Notes under the pieces: generated by a model
The model's database searches: none
What the model was told of the DNA's origin: nothing
Seen by the model: the letters and a program-made list of their open reading frames with translations, nothing else
Translations under genes and position numbers: made by a program
Source: Bromus sterilis
Lineage: Eukaryota; Streptophyta; Magnoliopsida; Poales; Poaceae
Length of the DNA: 64,000 nucleotides
Reading direction: 5' to 3'
NCBI GenBank assembly: GCA_950022295.1
Contig: OX465598.1
Location: 65,766,001 to 65,830,000, forward strand
In this document: positions 22,430 to 32,437 of the stretch, piece by piece
How the letters are laid out: each line of letters begins with the position of its first letter
Numbering within the stretch: position 1 is the first letter of the stretch

Positions 22430-23280
22430 CTTTTTCAAGATGCGGTGCTTACTAGAAATGTTATGAGAAGGCGAAACTGGACGATCAAGCTGTTCTTTTT
22501 GGTGCATGAGGGAAAATCCCAACACTTGTTCTTTACATGTCATGTAGCTAGGATACCATGGCGCATTGTTGGTTCAATTTTTGGAACTGATCTTTGCGTA
22601 AATAACCTACAACGGTTCTTTTTTTTGTGCTATCTTTTTTTACCCAACGGGGTTAAGTTTTACACTACTGACCTTTATTCTTTGTTGAGCAATATAATTG
22701 TTGAAATCGTACCACCTTTGAATTTAAAATACCCGGATCCCCTTTAAGGTTGTTTTTTCTCATGTGGTCTATTTGACCTCCTAGGGAGGGCTATTGAAGG
22801 TGGGAGACAAAGAGGACCTCGAGCGAGGTACGATCATTGCTGCAAGATAATGCATCAACCACGATGAGGATTTGCGCGCCGAGTGGGAGGCTTCGTCTCT
22901 CCTAGATTAATCATAGTTTTTGTTGGTCTTAGCATATACTGGTGTTTTGGCTCCTGTATGAGCGTCGAATTTGTCACCCTGTCAAAATTGGTCGCTGTTA
23001 GTTGGTACTTTTGCTTACTTATTTGGTACTCCCTTCATTCCGAATTACTTGATATGACCTTAGTTCAAGTTTAAACTAAGTTTGAACTAAAATCATGTCA
23101 AGTAATTTGAAACGGAGAGAGTAGTATCAATAAGTTGTCGTTCCATCGAGTATAGTTTGATTATGACCATTCATGGTGGGTTTCTCGCCGGTGCTTTGAA
23201 CTTGTTTATCTTCTTTTCTTGCCTCCTTTCTGGTTCGAACAAACTATTGTATTTTCATTATTAGTTTAATAGAAAGAGGC
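22430..23280 (+). mobile_element. LINE remnant: zinc-binding end of reverse transcriptase plus 3' tail
   Basis: Frame 2 from about 22443 reads VLTRNVMRRRNW, then HLFFTCHVARIPWRI. This pattern (RNW, H-LFF-C-x-AR-x-W) is the zf-RVT domain at the end of plant LINE ORF2. The first cysteine pair expected before HLFF is lost. The frame then decays. The following T-rich part to about 23280 resembles a LINE 3' untranslated tail and contains a MITE. Confidence 0.6.
23029..23121. mobile_element. Stowaway MITE (Tc1/Mariner type), 93 bp
   Basis: The ends CTCCCTTCATTCCGAATTAC and the diverged inverted match ending ACGGAGAGAG are typical Stowaway termini, flanked by TA on both sides (23027-23028, 23122-23123). 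Confidence 0.8.
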
Positions 23281-23744
23281 TAACGTTCGGTTAAAAAGAT
23301 TGCTGGTATCAAATGAAGTAAGCGATTGGCGTCTATTATTTTTTGTTAAACCGTCCATTTTGACTATTGTTTTTTGCTTCTGCTCACAATGACATGATGG
23401 ACATGATGAGTGATTATTGAAGCGTGTTTATATATCAGGTTGATGTTTTTTAATGTTAATCCCTCAAACATTTATGTCATTGTGCCTATATATTTGGAGA
23501 ACAACTAATGAACGACTAATCCTTCGGAAGCATCCGCAAGGAGCACTTTAGATGGACCAAGAGCGTGCCACATGTCATGTGCTGAGCGATTCCTGAGATT
23601 TATTATTATTATTATTGTGTACACATTTTCAGTATTTAGACATTTTTTTGGCTTTTCAATTTTCATGTTTTTTTACATTTTGGTGAAAACAAATTCAAAA
23701 AACAATTGTGCAAAAAAATGCATTTCTTTTTATTCTTAGACACG
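23281..23744. other. AT-rich intergenic sequence
   Basis: No coding frame or known repeat is recognised. A short (ATT)n microsatellite lies near 23600-23617. Confidence 0.5.
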
Positions 23745-24145
23745 ATCTACTTTATGACATATGTTTGCTTTCGTGAGACGCAGATCCTATACCTATAAGA
23801 AAACGAAAAAATCATGTTTTATTTTTGAGAGGTATATTCGTGCATCTCGTGAAGGCACATATTTATTTTTACGGAAGCCACGTCTGTTTCTCTAAAAAAG
23901 AGAAAAACATGTTTTTTTCTAAATGTTTCTCGTGAATGCGCATATTTACTTTCCCAAAAAGACACACCCCATGCTTATAAAAAAGTGGAATTTTTTTTTC
24001 TTCAATAGACTCGATCGTAGAGGTACAAGTTTGCTTCCGTAAAAAGCCCGTCTTATACCATTTAAAAAAAGTACATTTAAAAAAATATGATTGCCCCTCT
24101 CATGAAGTTACATGTTTATTTTCGTGATAAGCACACCCATAACTT
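23745..24145 (+). repeat. Degenerate tandem repeat, about five units of 80-95 bp
   Basis: Each unit has the order: a CTCGTGA-like word, a CATATTTA/TTTGCTT-like word, an AAGCCACGTC-like or AAGACACACC-like word, and an A-rich run such as AAAAAGAG. Units are strongly diverged, so limits are approximate. Similar repeats of the GAGAGGCA type are common in Triticeae intergenic DNA. Confidence 0.5.
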
Positions 24146-25563
24146 AAAAGGGAAAAAAAGCTATCAAATTGTGATAAAAAGATGTACATACGGTGTAGTA
24201 TCATTTGTCAACACTAGAAAATGTAAAAGTGTTCGTTGCAATTCTCGGCTAGTGTATATCATACAGTGTGTATCATTCGACATATTTATTTATCGTTCGA
24301 TGGCAACACATGAACATTTAATTGGCTGCACAATTATCTGATCGGGATGGAGGCGACGCGTGTGCCCCGTAACACTCGGCCGCGTCGCAACAATTTCTCT
24401 CGTGATAACGCACGCAAGAGAAAGAAAGGAGACAGCGAGACAACAGTCCCTTCCATTCACGGGGCACCCGCCACCCGGCGTCTCATCTCATCTCGCCCAA
24501 AGTCATCGCCACTCCCCAAAGTCACCTAACCACCACCCCCCCTCTCCCCACCGAACGCTCCCTGACATCAGGGGCCCACCCCTCCTTGGCCCCACACGTC
24601 GGCGATACCAAGCCATCCTCGGACCAGTCTCCCCGCGCGGCTAGCTGCCACTCCACGCCACGCCGCTCTCGCCACCCTCCTCCTATCTCCTACACCAGCA
24701 CCGAAAAGGAAAAGCCCCACACTCGAAGAATCCCATCCCAGGGGAAGATATCAAAATATCTCACCTCCCCCCGCCGATCAGAGCCTCGCCGCCGGCGCCT
24801 CCGGTTCCGGATCCCCGTGCGAAGCCGCGTCGCCGACTTTCTTTCCAGCCCAGGCAAGGCAAGCCTGCTCCGTCCCCTCGCAATCTCCTCCCACCTGATT
24901 CCGCGTGGTGTTCATGGCTGGTCTGTTCGTCCTGCGCGTGCGTCAGCAACCTCCAGGTCCAGGTGTCTTGAGCTTTGTCTTCTAGGTAGGCGATGGGCCG
25001 ATGGTTCGGCGGCACGCGACAACCGAACTGACCCCGAGCCCGAGCCCGGCTGGTAGGTAGATTAGGTGGAGTCTTTGGCTTAGGTTAACCCAGTGCGTTG
25101 CCTGTGCCTAGATTCTTTATGTTCTTTATTATTGCTGCGAAGTACAGTACGCTTATTTGTTTGCTGTCGCGCGCGCGCTGCCTTTGCTGCATGCCACTGC
25201 AGATTTCCTCACTGTTCATCTCGGGTTCAGTCTTTGCGTACCGTGCTAGTACTGTGTTGTGATTTAGCTGATTAATTTACGAATACTTATGATGGTGAAA
25301 TAATACAGTAATCCTGTTCTTCTCGTGTGAAAGAGAATCACATGTTTTTGCGAGTTGTGACTCTGAATGTGGTACTGTAACTAGTGGCGAGCGAGAGCGA
25401 GGGTAGTTTGGTTCGTTCTGCTACTTGCACAATACAGTATTATAATGCCTGCCTGAAGTCTGAAGCAATTGGCATGTTTGACACAGACAACTATCCTTCA
25501 TTTTTCAGGTCCTAGTGTTTGGTGTGAGTGTGTCTAGTTGTGGACGCTGAGTGAAGTGCTGGC
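24146..25563 (+). promoter_or_regulatory. Promoter and 5' untranslated region of the EF-hand gene
   Basis: The base composition changes sharply at about 24340 to C-rich and then CG-rich, as usual for grass gene starts. The C-rich stretch 24460-24900 probably holds the transcription start. A pyrimidine tract followed by TTTTCAGGTCC at 25500-25510 looks like the acceptor of a 5' UTR intron; the donor may be one of the GGTAGG words near 24985 or 25050. Open frames here (24347-25056) are uninterrupted only because of GC content. Confidence 0.5.
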
Positions 25564-27112
25564 ATGGGGGGCGTGTTTGGACGCCACGACGCCAGCAGGC
25601 GGAGCTCGCATGGTACCAAGCTAGAGTCCAAGATGGTGGAGTCCATGAAGCAGAGAGCGTCGCATGGAACTTCAGTCAAGTCCTTCAATAGTATTATCAT
25701 GAAGTTCCCCAAGATCGATGAGGGCTTGAGAAAATGCAAGACCATCTTTGAGCAATTCGGTGAGCTCGGCCGCACTTCCTCTTTCTTAGTGTCAGCCATT
25801 TTTCTCATCCTTCTATGTTCATGCTTAGTGAATTGTGATAGCGATCTTACCTCGAATGCACTTGTGGTACTGATCTGATCTTACTATGTTTTCAAGTGAT
25901 CCCTAAAGAAAGGGGAGCGGATCAATAAACTATTGATATCTGAACTCTTGTTTTCACTTATTGTTCCTGTCGATAAACTGTTGAGTTCAAGTGACGTTTT
26001 ACAGTGCAGGGGCAGCAGTGCCTATGCGGAAGAATGCTACACTTTGACAAACATTAACTGAATTTTGCAAACAAGAATGATTAATTTAGGCAATTTTCTT
26101 GCTTTTTGTGTAACTAACAGATTCAGCACTTGCTTCCTACCTTTCCCAGATGAAGATTCCAATGGTGAAATTGATAAAGAAGAGCTGAAGAATTGTTTTC
26201 AGAAGCTGGAGATCTCATTCACTGAGGAGGAGATAATTGATCTCTTTGAAGCTTGCGACATAAATGAAGATATGGGCATGAAGTACAATGAGTTCATTGT
26301 CTTTCTGTGCCTTGTTTATCTTCTCAATGATCCGGCTGCGTCAGAAGCAGTATCCTTTATTCTGTATACACTTTTACCCGTAAAAGGGATATCATAGCAT
26401 AAATATGATTGGATTATAAATATTTCCTAGATGGTCTTCAGAGACTTCTGCATTCAGTTCCTGTTTTAGGTCTCGTATTCTAATTATGCAGGAGTTTTAC
26501 TATTTCCTTAACTGATACTCTTAACACAGAAGACAAAGCTGGGAATAGGAGATCTTGAGTCAACTTTTGAGACCTTGGTTGATGCATTTGTCTTCTTGGA
26601 TAAGAATAAGGATGGGTATGTGAGCAAGGATGAGATGATTCAAGCAATAAATGAGAGCATACCAGGTGAACGCTCCGCTGGCCGTATAGCAATGAAAAGA
26701 TTTGGTGAGTTCTCCAGTTCATAATAGCACACTTACTACGATCTTGTTCCCCGATATTAATTCCTATTCCTCATTCATATATTTGTAAATCACCATCACC
26801 ACATCTTTTTCTCATACCATGTTCTTCACACAAAGGAGAGAAGGGGTAGATCTGGCACAAAATGTCTCCTCAAATAAATCACTTCCATTGATTGGACATA
26901 CACTAAATAAAATGACTAGCTTTTTTGATAATTTGCACTGTTATTCTTGAAATTCCCTATCTGTTTTTTCAGTAACTAATCTTCATCTATTTCTTAACAT
27001 GACACCAGAGGAGATGGATTGGGACAAGAATGGAATGGTTACCTTCAAGGAATTTTTGTTCGCTTTCACTCGCTGGGTAGGGATTGGCGAGAACGAAGAC
27101 GACGACGAATGA
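25564..27112 (+). CDS. EF-hand calcium sensor, CML21-like (four exons, 224 aa)
   Basis: Exons 25564-25759, 26150-26349, 26530-26704 and 27009-27112 join in frame with GT-AG introns and give 224 residues. Calcium-binding loops: EF1 D66-E77 (DEDSNGEIDKEE), EF3 D156-E167 (DKNKDGYVSKDE) and EF4 D194-E205 (DWDKNGMVTFKE), all canonical. EF2 (D102-E113) has Met at the usual Gly position and probably does not bind. MGGVFG at the start leaves Gly2, so N-myristoylation and membrane attachment are possible, though the residue after is not the preferred Ser/Thr. The tail is acidic (ENEDDDE). The layout and core sequence match plant calmodulin-like proteins of the CML21 type, which relay calcium signals; partners are not known from sequence. 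No frame damage is seen. Confidence 0.9.
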
Positions 27113-27343
27113 CTGATTTGGAAATGACAGCTGAAGGGTGGCTGATTTTAAATTGGTTGCATGGTGGTTTTATCTTCATGTTAATAGTGATTAGTGACTC
27201 AGCATGTTCGTAATAGAATGACTGACATGTCTGAACACTTGTATCAAACAGTGTATGTAACTGCTTTGCCCCCATTACACATGTTGTGTAGTAAACAGAA
27301 GAAATCCCCTGCGTTAATTTGTTCTTGCGGGTATTCACTGAGT

Positions 27344-27423
27344 CCAAAATCACTTTGTAATCCAAAGCCCAAGAACAACAATTTCCAAAATCACTTGCAA
27401 TCCAAAGCCCAATAATAACAATT
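27344..27423 (+). repeat. 41-bp tandem duplication in the 3' region of the EF-hand gene
   Basis: Two units starting CCAAAATCACTT at 27344 and 27385 share AATCCAAAGCCCAA and ACAATTT with few changes. It lies between the two convergent genes. Confidence 0.8.
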
Positions 27424-27559
27424 TCAACATGATGAAGCTCCTGGTCGTTACAGCCTGTTAAATAACCTCTGATTGAATAAGCACAAGTGGCAGAATACAA
27501 CAGACACATAGTAGAGGACCTGGTACGCAGCATCTACTCTCTTCTATTTTAAGATTAAT

Positions 27560-27629
27560 AGCTCTACTGACTGATAGATAAAACTAGTGAACACAGCTCT
27601 ACTGACTGATAGATAAAACTAGTGAACAC
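27560..27629. repeat. 35-bp perfect tandem duplication at the end of the MYB-CC gene
   Basis: Units 27560-27594 and 27595-27629 (AGCTCTACTGACTGATAGAT...) appear identical. The second copy overlaps the stop codon of the MYB-CC gene by one base, so the duplication lies in its 3' UTR. Confidence 0.85.
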
Positions 27630-30162
27630 TAATCAACATCACTGCCTGCGCCATTGGTAAAGCCATCTGCAATGGCATCCAGAGCCACCGGTGAATCAGA
27701 TCGACCTATGTCACATGAGAACACTGAGCTCATATGTTGCACATTGGAACCCAAGCACGACTCCGGAATGGTGCGAGGAAGGATGAGCTGGCTGTTTCCA
27801 TGACCAAGGCTGTTGTCGACACGAGTCCTCTTGCTATCTCTAGGGCTGGCTAGGAGGTAGCTGGTACCACAACCGGAATCCGGTGTCAAAGGTTCACGGT
27901 CCAAGGAGAGGCAATCACCATGCGAAGAAAGAACTTTCAACAGCCCATCCTTTCCTTCCAGATCACCACTCGCAGCCACGGCTTTGTTCCTGAACGGGGG
28001 CTCCGAGGTCAGCACAGGGGTTGATGGGTCGGTCTTGCTGAAATCATGGTGGATCTCCTCTTGAGCCAGTGGGAGGGCGTTTAGTTTACCCGATTCGCGC
28101 AGCACAACGCTCAGGCGTTGCTGCTCCTCCATGATCTCCTGGAGATACTTGCCTTGGGCTTCTATTCTGAGCTGTAGTTGCCTTTGCACCTGCAATTATA
28201 TTTTGCTGAAAATAGTTAGTGATATATTTTCCTGCAATTGGAAGGCAAAGAGAGAAGCTTCATATGACACTGCCTGAAAACTGTGCATAACAAGACCAGT
28301 TTCACCACTGTGCTTCCTACATCAGTTCACTGCTGTTCAGAGATCGAATCAAGAGCTCGTGTGAACTGATGATTATTAAATCAGGATTTATGTCATCCAA
28401 TAAATGTACCTGTTTGCAAAGTAAGTCAAAGCTACTAGTATTCATTTAGGTACTGGCATCATCTCAGGCGCTGCTGCTCCTATTGCAGAGATGATGTCTT
28501 TCTATCTCAGCTGATTTATGCAGTGACGATGTGTTCGATTTTTTTTAGGTCAGCGATGGTGTGGTTTAAATTCAACTGATTTTAAGAGTAACAATGTGTT
28601 TCAGCTTCAACTGATCTTGATCCAAACAAACAAAAAAATGGTATGCATGATAAGTCAAAAATATATACCGTGGCATTAGAATGCACAACATTTAGCAAGT
28701 CTTTTTTATGTTTTGGGGTAACATACAGTACGGGGAATGTGCTGCTGTAAATATTTGGCAATCGTATGCTAAAGCAGGAGTAACCAGATTCAATGCAGAG
28801 AACAGTACCATTTCCAATAGATATGCATAACATTACAATGTTAAAAGTGCAAATGTTCAGCATTCATGGAAAATAATATTCAGTATGGTATTGTTTAATA
28901 CTCCTAAGCCATTCACATAGTGCTCACTAGAATATAAATAGAAGTCACATATCTGAGCCTATAATGTATCTACTTGCCTCTAATTGTTCACGCAATCGCT
29001 TCTGCACCTCCATCTGCAACTTTAAAACCTCGCTTGTCTCCATTCCCCTGTTGTTGATAGGTATGCTTTATCAAGAGAAGAACCTTAAAGTTGACTACCA
29101 TCTACCATAACGTTCCACGGTACTCCCTCCGTTCCAAAATAACTGTCTTAGCCTTAGTACAATTTTGTACTAGAGGTAGTGGAACGGAGGGAGTAGATAA
29201 TTAGAAGGTATACTGTTGAACGACATCAAATGGATTAGACGCATTTAATAAAAGACATAAAATGGAGAATGCCACATATATCAGTCTTTAACGAAAATGC
29301 GAAAATAAAACTTACGTGGAGCTTTCTATTCCTGCAAGCAAATTTCCTAAATCTTTCTTGTCAGACTTTTCACCTACAAAAATTGAATCACGGTGCATTT
29401 GAACTCTCCTAAGCCAAATCAAACATCTTTGTTCTACAATTACCTACCGGTAGCTGTGGGGTCCGGGATGCATTTTGCAAGTCGATATTTCTGAAGAAAC
29501 AGAGAACTCAATCAGTAAATGCAGGGGTAGGTTAGTACGAATATTATGTGGAAGTGCCAAGTATCTCAGAGTTCAGTTACCTGCAGATGACTTTTGACAT
29601 GATAAATGGTCAACCCATGAACACCCATTGTTCTAAGAATTCCCTTAGGAGTAGCCCCTGAAGGAACAACTACATCAGTGCCTAAATGTATGGGTCCATG
29701 CAATATTGAGATACTAACATATCATGCTGGGCTGGTCCATTTATTTAAGTAACTAGATAACGACACATGTGTCAAGACTCAAGGAAAATGTACCCAAGAG
29801 TTAAAAGAATTAAACAGGAGCATACATGTCAGCTGCAGGTTAAGACGAAGTGGAGTAGGAAGGAAGAAATAAGCTAATGACGTCCAACAAGCTACGCAGC
29901 TGTAACATATGCAATATAAAAGCAAACTAAAAATACATAGGAACTTACTATCGGCTCCACCAAGCTGCGTTACAGCCTGAATAAAACGTCCATGAAGCTC
30001 ATCTGTCCACCGTAAACGCTGTCTGGTGGAAAAGCTGTTGTTTGAGCTGTTCTCACCAATATTACACGCTGCATTGTTGGCAGTTGGCTCGATTTGTCGA
30101 TCATGAGAAATCGGGTTGTTGTGGGCTGACCCAGTGCTCGAAAATGGCTTTGGTTCATACAT
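27629..30162 (-). CDS. MYB-CC transcription factor, PHR1/PHL-like (six coding exons, 340 aa)
   Basis: Coding exons, in transcript order: 30162-29949, 29657-29581, 29490-29448, 29373-29316, 29047-28978 and 28189-27629; they join in frame to 340 residues. Residues 47-103 form the GARP/MYB-like DNA-binding domain (RLRWTDELHGRFIQAV, ATPKGILRTMGVHGLT, SHLQKYRLAK). Residues about 131-180 form the coiled coil with REQLE, the family's LHEQLE motif. The C-terminus is Ser/Pro/Asp-rich. Relatives bind P1BS sites (GNATATNC) as dimers and control phosphate-starvation genes; which paralogue this is cannot be told here. The acceptor TTCACAG at 30171 just before the ATG implies a 5' UTR intron. Intron 5 uses a GC donor (GAG|GCAAGT). 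Start chosen because it is the first ATG in frame after that acceptor. Confidence 0.9.
29123..29193. mobile_element. Stowaway MITE (short Thalos-like) in intron 4 of the MYB-CC gene
   Basis: Termini CTCCCTCCGTTCC and GGAACGGAGGGAG are perfect inverted repeats, flanked by TA (29121-29122, 29194-29195). At 71 bp it is shorter than usual family members. Confidence 0.85.
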
Positions 30163-30930
30163 CTGGCATCCTGTGAAGAAAGGATGTCAACTAGGGAACC
30201 ACATTGTCAATTCAAAGGAGCGAAGAGTTATTATTGGGAAACCATCTTCGTTTAGTGGATTTCCACCATATCAAAGCAGATATAGAGGGAGAGTAAAACA
30301 ATTGTGAGAGATAGGCACCGCAAGCCACATATGTACTGATCCGTTGATGTTCTTGAAGGCCTAGGAGTGCAGTCAACCCATAAGTGGAGTACAATTTCTT
30401 AAGGCCTCCTTACTGACAAATATTGAACCCCTCAGCCAAGATCTAGTGCCATGATAAACAAGATAAAAAGTACACTTTGTAGGGATGGGATAAAACATGC
30501 AAAATGCTAAGGCAACAGCTAAGGCGGTAGGCGGTTGAGCCCCAGTAATCAAACCCTATCCTAGGAAGCAGAAACCAGAAGAACTAAGATTCGCAAGAGC
30601 TCGGCGAGGAAAGAGACCACGCACCCCGAATCAAGACCCACCCCTCCCGCGGGATTGCTCGGCGGGACGGCGCAGACGGGCCGCGAGGATCCCCCCGTGC
30701 CCCGGGCTAGCGCGGACCCGGGCCCGATGGCTCCCGCGGATAGGGAGATTTGCCTTTCTCCGTCCGCCTCCTCTCCTTCCTGAGAGCAGGGATTTGTGTG
30801 GGTTCAGTAGTGCAGCGGGTGCCCATCACATGGGTACGCCTTTCTCCACCTGACGCGTGTCGCCGAAGTGAAGAGCAACTGCTAACAACTCCGAAATGCG
30901 TCATGCCCCCGCCGGTTCGTATATATGCCG
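30163..30930 (-). promoter_or_regulatory. 5' untranslated region and promoter of the MYB-CC gene
   Basis: A 5' UTR intron probably runs from about 30610 to 30172. The GC-rich stretch 30610-30890 is the likely leader exon. CATATATACG on the minus strand (about 30918-30927) is a candidate TATA box about 30 bp before a start near 30890. These limits are inferred from composition and spacing. Confidence 0.45.
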
Positions 30931-31133
30931 GATTTTTAGCGAATAGACACGTTTTTTTTGTTCAAACAGAATCGTCTCTGTAGAAAAAATATGGAGAATT
31001 CGCATAATCCTTTACGAGCCGGTATATCTATGCTGCGGGAAGGGAGATAGAATTCCGTCTAGCATTCCATTCCTTCCCCGCAGCCCCAATCTTATCCTCC
31101 TCGGTCAAATCCTACTTCAACTCAGGCGAGGAA

Positions 31134-31919
31134 TTAAATGGCTTTCACTGGTTGAGGAGGTTCCGGACGTGGCGTAACCGCCGGCAGTGGAGGTTGACGT
31201 CCCTCTAGCTCTCGGCAAACAGTGATGGTGTACTTTTGTAGCGGCAATGAGGCCATGGACGATCCGTGGGATCGGTACCTCCAACTCGGCGTTTCATATG
31301 GTCGTACACCGCCGCGCTCCGCATAGACGGCGATGTACGGGAAGCCACCATCGCCGTCGTCGTCCGCCGAAAAGATCGTGGACTCGAACGACCGCCGAGG
31401 CCCAGACAGCGTGGGAGTTCGCCATGATAGAGTACAACACCGCGTGCACCCGCGTCGAGCCACTCTAGTATCCCGTCGTGGGCATCTAGAGCTACTACCC
31501 AGGCGACTCCCGTCACGCTCCGCATAGCCGACGATGTACGGGAAGCCGACATCACCACCGTCATCCGTCGAGAAGATCATGGACTCGAACGGCTCGCTGA
31601 GGCCCAGATGACGTGGGAGTTCGCCATGGCGGAGTACAACACCGCGTGTACCCGCTTCGAGCCACTCTAGTACCCGGTGTGGGTCGCTAGAGCTACTACC
31701 CAGTTGGCTCCCGACGACCTTAGGTGATGTAGTTTTAGGTGTCTGTATTTCTTCTTGTACTGGCTCCGGCGATGTTCCGACAATGTACGTTGCATGGAAT
31801 CGGAGAAATTTGAAATGTCTATGTATGTCATACCTTTTTAACATATATGTTCTGTCGTCTTTGATTTGGTGTGCCATTTCCGTTTTGCGGCGACCCGCAT
31901 ATGAAATATAGCACTTCAT
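31134..31919 (-). pseudogene. Unrecognised ORF with an internal duplication (261 codons)
   Basis: The frame is open for 261 codons but I do not recognise a domain. It contains two diverged units built on the pattern FES-IFS-DD--GD-GFPYI--YAER. In the second unit the stretch before that pattern has shifted frame: the homologous peptide (EWLDAGARGVVLYHGELPR) is found in another frame at 31205-31564. The tail ELEGRQPPLP...PPQPVKAI is proline-rich. The compensating shifts suggest a decayed gene or transposon fragment rather than a working protein. It lies just upstream of the MYB-CC promoter, transcribed in the same direction if at all. Confidence 0.4.
31315..31716 (-). repeat. 201-bp tandem duplication
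   Basis: CGCTCCGCATAG begins at 31315 and again at 31516. The two units share ATGTACGGGAAGCC, GGACTCGAACG, GAGGCCCAGA, GTGGGAGTTCGCCATG, GAGCCACTCTAGTA and AGAGCTACTACCCAG. Since 201 is 67 codons, the duplication preserved frame when it arose. Confidence 0.8.
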
Positions 31920-32269
31920 TTTATGGTGGATCTGCTATAGTTGGTCCGAAATCAGCTTCGCTGAGGAAAAACAGGGTAAAATCCAACATCTGCATTTGGT
32001 TTGGTTGACCGCATCAACGTTCCATGCATTAGAGGATTGGCTTTGGCACGTTGTTTGGTTGCTCGCATTGGCTTGACACATGCACCTACACGGTGTTTGG
32101 TTGCACACAGAGTGTAAGGTATGCTAACCATGTACCCTACTTGGTGAGCTTACCTCTACACCTTACACACTTCACAGCTCGCACACCAGCACCAGAGCAC
32201 AACAATGGTGATGGACTGGATGAAGATGATGAAGTTCGTCAGCCCAACCCGACGATCAACATTGCCACT
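31920..32269. other. Intergenic sequence, no supported gene
   Basis: Words of the TGTTTGGTTG type recur (about 31995, 32052, 32094) and resemble ends of DNA transposons, but I could not pair them into an element. Confidence 0.4.
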
Positions 32270-32437
32270 GTTGCATGCTTGCTTCAGCCCGGCCTTGAAG
32301 TAAGCATCTTCTGGTAACTTCCTTGTTTTGAAACCTTTGTAGCAGATGTTCTTGAACCTCGACACTTGTGCATTGCATGCCTTCCATGAACTGTAAACCC
32401 CTGGAACCCTGCCATGGAACACCACATGCCACTTGGC
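32270..32437 (-). pseudogene. Fragment of a viroplasmin / RNase H1 N-terminal-like domain
   Basis: The minus-strand frame carries W-x-VVF-GR-PGVY--W--C--QV--FK---YKGFKT, the signature of the small hybrid-binding domain (Cauli_VI, PF01693) found at the N-terminus of RNase H1 and in many plant and transposon proteins. After the KT the frame runs into sequence without the expected helix end and then hydrophobic residues, so this is an isolated, decayed exon-like piece. No RNase H catalytic domain is nearby. Confidence 0.6.

Noticed and set aside
24347..25056. Overlapping frames in the GC-rich stretch before the EF-hand gene
   Set aside because: They lie in probable promoter and leader sequence, without domain or splice logic connecting them to the gene.
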